10,822 nt of DNA, from assembly GCA_910592005.1 (NCBI GenBank), contig CAJVPP010003762.1, positions 1-10,822 of the forward strand, given 5' to 3'. The translations under genes and the position numbers were made by a program. Below are positions 8,914 through 10,822 of this stretch, piece by piece. Each line of letters opens with the position of its first letter. Position 1 is the first letter of the stretch. The notes under the pieces are model-generated. The model was not told the DNA's origin. It saw nothing but the letters and a program-made list of their open reading frames with translations, and ran no database searches. Source of the DNA: Funneliformis mosseae (taxonomy: Eukaryota; Glomeromycota; Glomeromycetes; Glomerales; Glomeraceae).

Positions 8914-9503
8914 CAGAGGGCCACCAAAAGTCTCTGAACACCACTTTTTGGCACAATAATTCATTTAAAATTTTTAAAATTTAATAAAGAAATTATTAAA
9001 TAATTATTAAAAATGACATAAAGTAAATTTCGTAATAATTAATTAGTACTTAGTCAGGCTTCCATTTGTTTTAATTATAGCCTAAATTCGTTGTGGCATA
9101 CTATCGACCAAATTTTCGATAGTATGTATGAAAATTTCTCTCCATGACTTCTTAATATGCCACTCTAGTTCAGCAATGTTAGAAGGCATTTTTTCAAATC
9201 ACGGATGCTTTTCTTGACATTAGCTCACAGATTTTTGATCAGGCTGATGACTGGATTTGAGCGGGCCATGAAAGAACGTGCATATCATTTTCTGCATGAA
9301 AATTCTTCGCCTGCTTCGTATTGTGAGGCAGATAATTATCCTCCTGAAAACTACCATCACCATTTTGAAATGTATTTTTAAAGTACGATTCATGTAAACA
9401 AGATTTAAAACGTCATATGATCGCAGAATTGCTAAGTCATATGAAATTGTCAATATTGAATCGTATCTAAAAAGTGGTGTTCAGAGACTTTGACGACCCT
9501 CTG
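8914..9503 (-). mobile_element. Non-autonomous Tc1/mariner element, 590 bp, internally deleted
   Basis: The terminal inverted repeats are about 35 bp: 8914-8949 starts CAGAGGG and includes TCTCTGAACACCACTTTTT; 9469-9503 is its reverse complement with one indel and a few mismatches. TA dinucleotides at 8912-8913 and 9504-9505 are the expected target duplication. Inside, on the minus strand, is the C-terminal part of a Tc1-type transposase. An autonomous element would be roughly 1.3-1.6 kb, so the DNA-binding half is missing. Confidence 0.88.
9043..9395 (-). pseudogene. Tc1-like transposase C-terminal remnant, catalytically dead
   Basis: The minus strand gives FQEDNYLPHNTKQAK (the second catalytic Asp region), then HVLSWPAQ, a damaged SPDLNPIENLW-type block reading PVISLIKNL, then ANVKKSIRDLKK, NIAELEWHIKKSWREIF, ENLVDSMPQRI and AIIKTNGSLTKY before a natural TAA at 9043-9045. 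These follow the usual order of the Tc1 DDE domain's second half. The third catalytic residue (Glu of PIENLW) is Lys at 9234-9236. Stops interrupt at 9225-9227 (TGA in place of Trp) and 9082-9084 (TAG in place of Gln). Single-base frameshifts occur after WPAQ and near 9190-9200. The first catalytic Asp and the helix-turn-helix DNA-binding region are absent. Confidence 0.85.
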
Positions 9504-9660
9504 TATAATGGTAACTTCATAATCTGTTAGTATCTTTATAATATAATGGTAACTTCATAGTCTGCTAGTATCTTCATAAAATAATGGTGATATTATAATC
9601 TAATTACATGATCTAGTGGTAACTTCATAACCTACTATTCATAATCTGATAGTAATTTTA

Positions 9661-10348
9661 TAACCTTCTTATGGGTAGCTTCTTTGTATTTACAACATTA
9701 TTTTAATCGTTTCCTGTATATTATGGTAGTGATTTCATAGTCTAATAGTGGCTAAGAATGCTTTAATTTAATGGTAATGTCATAATCTAATAGTGTCTGC
9801 TTTCTTCTTGTTCCTAATTCGTTTAGATGATAAATTCTATATTGTTAATACTAGCTTTCTGTAGCTATTTGGATATCTGGTTTTATGTTAAGGATGCTGG
9901 CCTCCTATGCCTGATTGGATACTAAATTCTATATTAGAGTGCTTTCTTTTTACACCTATTTGGTTACCTTTCTAGATGCTAAAATCGTGTAAAAAAAGGT
10001 GATAGGTGATACAGTAAATTTGATGTAAATCTACGTCTAAATTTGATCAGTATTATGGTATAATTTTTGATTGATCTTTTAGGCACATAATCTGAAGGAT
10101 CCAAGTTAGCACCATAGTAGCGTCATAGAAGTGGTGAGGAACTAGTATAGTTCTATTAGTTCACCAATTCCATATGCTTGTTTGGATGCTGAGTTATTAT
10201 GTCTCTTAGCCTGACCCATTTGATTGCTGAAAGTGTACTATTTGCGATTTAACTATTACACCAGTATAAGTATGCCATTTTCGCATCTTGAAGTTCAAAT
10301 TATTATCACATGATTCAATATATAATTTTACGAGATGTTATTAGACCA
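9661..10348. repeat. Field of decayed repeats, no gene
   Basis: No coding frame or transposon protein was recognised. Related phrases recur. TAAATTCTATATT at 9831 and again at 9923 (92 bp apart) is followed each time by GCTTTCT and CTATTTGG; GCTTTCT also occurs at 9799. Looser relatives (GGATGCTGAG, CCATTTGATTGCTG) appear near 10180-10230. TAAATTTGAT occurs twice at about 10016-10047. This looks like an old repeat cluster too diverged to give a clean unit by eye. Confidence 0.5.
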
Positions 10349-10483
10349 TTATTCTTTAAGCTTGTTAACTTGTTCTTTTAATGAATCTATTTTCAATTGC
10401 ATATTTAAAATCTTACGAGTTAATATAAGCTCAATTTGCAATTCAGTATTATGCCATCTTAATGAATAATTTTCAGATTCCAT
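10349..10483 (-). CDS. Small coiled-coil reading frame, 44 aa, possible gene 3' end or remnant
   Basis: An ATG at 10481-10483 opens a frame ending with TAA at 10349-10351. The second half, ILNMQLKIDSLKEQVNKLKE, has hydrophobic residues at positions 21, 25, 28, 32, 35, 39 and 42, a perfect 4-3 heptad pattern for a coiled coil. The N-terminal part (MESENYSLRWHNTELQ) is polar with an aromatic pair. I do not recognise a family. The frame stays open upstream to a TGA about 50 nt before the ATG, so it may be a terminal exon, a decayed gene tail, a micropeptide, or chance. No flanking gene supports it. Confidence 0.35.
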   Translation of the reverse strand: MESENYSLRWHNTELQIELILTRKILNMQLKIDSLKEQVNKLKE

Positions 10484-10561
10484 TGATGCTGTATATATTT
10501 TAAAATAATTATTTTTTACATATCTTCAATAATAAAGTATATTAATTTGAAAATTTAAAGA

Positions 10562-10690
10562 TATTACAAGTGTTACAGATTTCATATACTAACCTGTAAC
10601 ACAACCTGTGACAGGTTTTTTATACTTCTTGAGGTTATTAGACTATTTTATTTCTTTCTTAATTAGTATTACGAGTGTTACAGGTAAAAA
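10562..10690. repeat. Cluster of GTGTTACAG direct and inverted repeats
   Basis: GTGTTACAG at 10570-10578 pairs perfectly with CTGTAACAC at 10594-10602 and recurs directly at 10675-10683, in the wider context ATTACRAGTGTTACAG. An AACCTGT / ACAGGTT pair also lies at 10591-10597 and 10611-10617. The arrangement could be the end of an unrecognised element. No terminal structure or target duplication could be established. Confidence 0.5.
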
Positions 10691-10749
10691 GTAGTAATTT
10701 CTAGGAAAAAAAATTTTCTATGCTAACCCTATAGTATATGTGTGATATA

Positions 10750-10822
10750 CAGAGGGTGGACAAAAGTATCCGCACACTTTTTCACTCAATATAAAACTTA
10801 TAATTTTTTTGCATTAACAATA
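10750..10822. mobile_element. Left end of a second Tc1/mariner-like element, cut by the window edge
   Basis: CAGAGGGTGGACAAAAGTAT begins right after a TA at 10748-10749 and continues CCGCACAC. It aligns without gaps to the terminal repeat at 8914: CAGAGGG, CAAAAGT and ACAC match at identical spacing, while the bases between differ. This is the outer end of a Tc1-type element reading into the right-hand side. No internal coding sequence is visible in the 73 bases present. Confidence 0.65.

Larger units (their letters stand above)
8876..9660. repeat. Degenerate 38-bp tandem repeat array, interrupted by a Tc1-like element
   Basis: The unit is approximately AATGGTAACTTCATAATCTG followed by TTAGTATCTTTATAATAT. 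One copy precedes the transposon (8876-8911). Copies then start at 9507, 9545 and 9583, an exact 38-bp period, followed by broken copies near 9618 and 9640 and stray ones near 9724 and 9771. The first three copies are closely similar; the later ones decay progressively. No coding frame runs through the array. Confidence 0.75.

Noticed and set aside
9220..9453. Minus-strand 77-aa open frame
   Set aside because: It is in the wrong frame relative to the transposase motifs, which are read in neighbouring frames of the same strand; it is a shadow of the decayed Tc1-like gene.
8876..9800. CRISPR-like array
   Set aside because: The 38-bp units are head to tail with no unique spacers, and the genome is eukaryotic.
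1..10822. tRNA or rRNA genes
   Set aside because: I looked for T-loop (GGTTCRA) and A-box like words and conserved rRNA blocks in the intergenic stretches and saw none that form a cloverleaf or rRNA segment; this was by eye only.

Overview
This is a very AT-rich eukaryotic window, probably from a glomeromycotinan (arbuscular mycorrhizal) fungus such as Rhizophagus. The organism call is an inference. It rests on the extreme AT bias with long A/T homopolymers, an intronless F-box protein of the kind greatly expanded in these fungi, an adaptin gene broken by 22 short introns (63-143 bp), and decayed hAT and Tc1/mariner DNA transposons in the flanks.

Layout. Positions 1-1490 are AT-rich non-genic DNA holding a degraded hAT transposase C-terminus (minus strand, about 819-1043) and A-rich simple sequence. 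Positions 1495-2973 (minus) carry an intact single-exon F-box protein of 492 aa. Only 99 bp separate its ATG from the ATG of the next gene, so the two are divergent and must share a compact promoter region. Positions 3073-8000 (plus) hold a complete gene for the epsilon subunit of the AP-4 adaptor complex. I rebuilt it exon by exon: 23 exons, 3108 coding nt and 1035 aa, with every junction in phase. One intron needs a GC-AG splice pair.

Positions 8001-10822 are non-genic and rich in repeats. They hold a 50-bp imperfect palindrome, a 38-bp degenerate tandem array, a 590-bp internally deleted Tc1-like element (8914-9503) inserted at a TA exactly at a repeat junction of that array, a further field of decayed repeats, a small coiled-coil reading frame on the minus strand (10349-10483), and one end of a second Tc1-like element running off the window at 10750.

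The two solid genes do not form a pathway that I can name. AP-4 epsilon is a trans-Golgi cargo-sorting subunit; the F-box protein is a presumed substrate receptor of an SCF ubiquitin ligase. I see no previously undescribed multi-gene system. The best leads are the shortened AP-4 epsilon appendage, the GC-AG intron, the 99-bp divergent promoter, and the transposon insertion whose predicted empty site matches the neighbouring repeat junction exactly.
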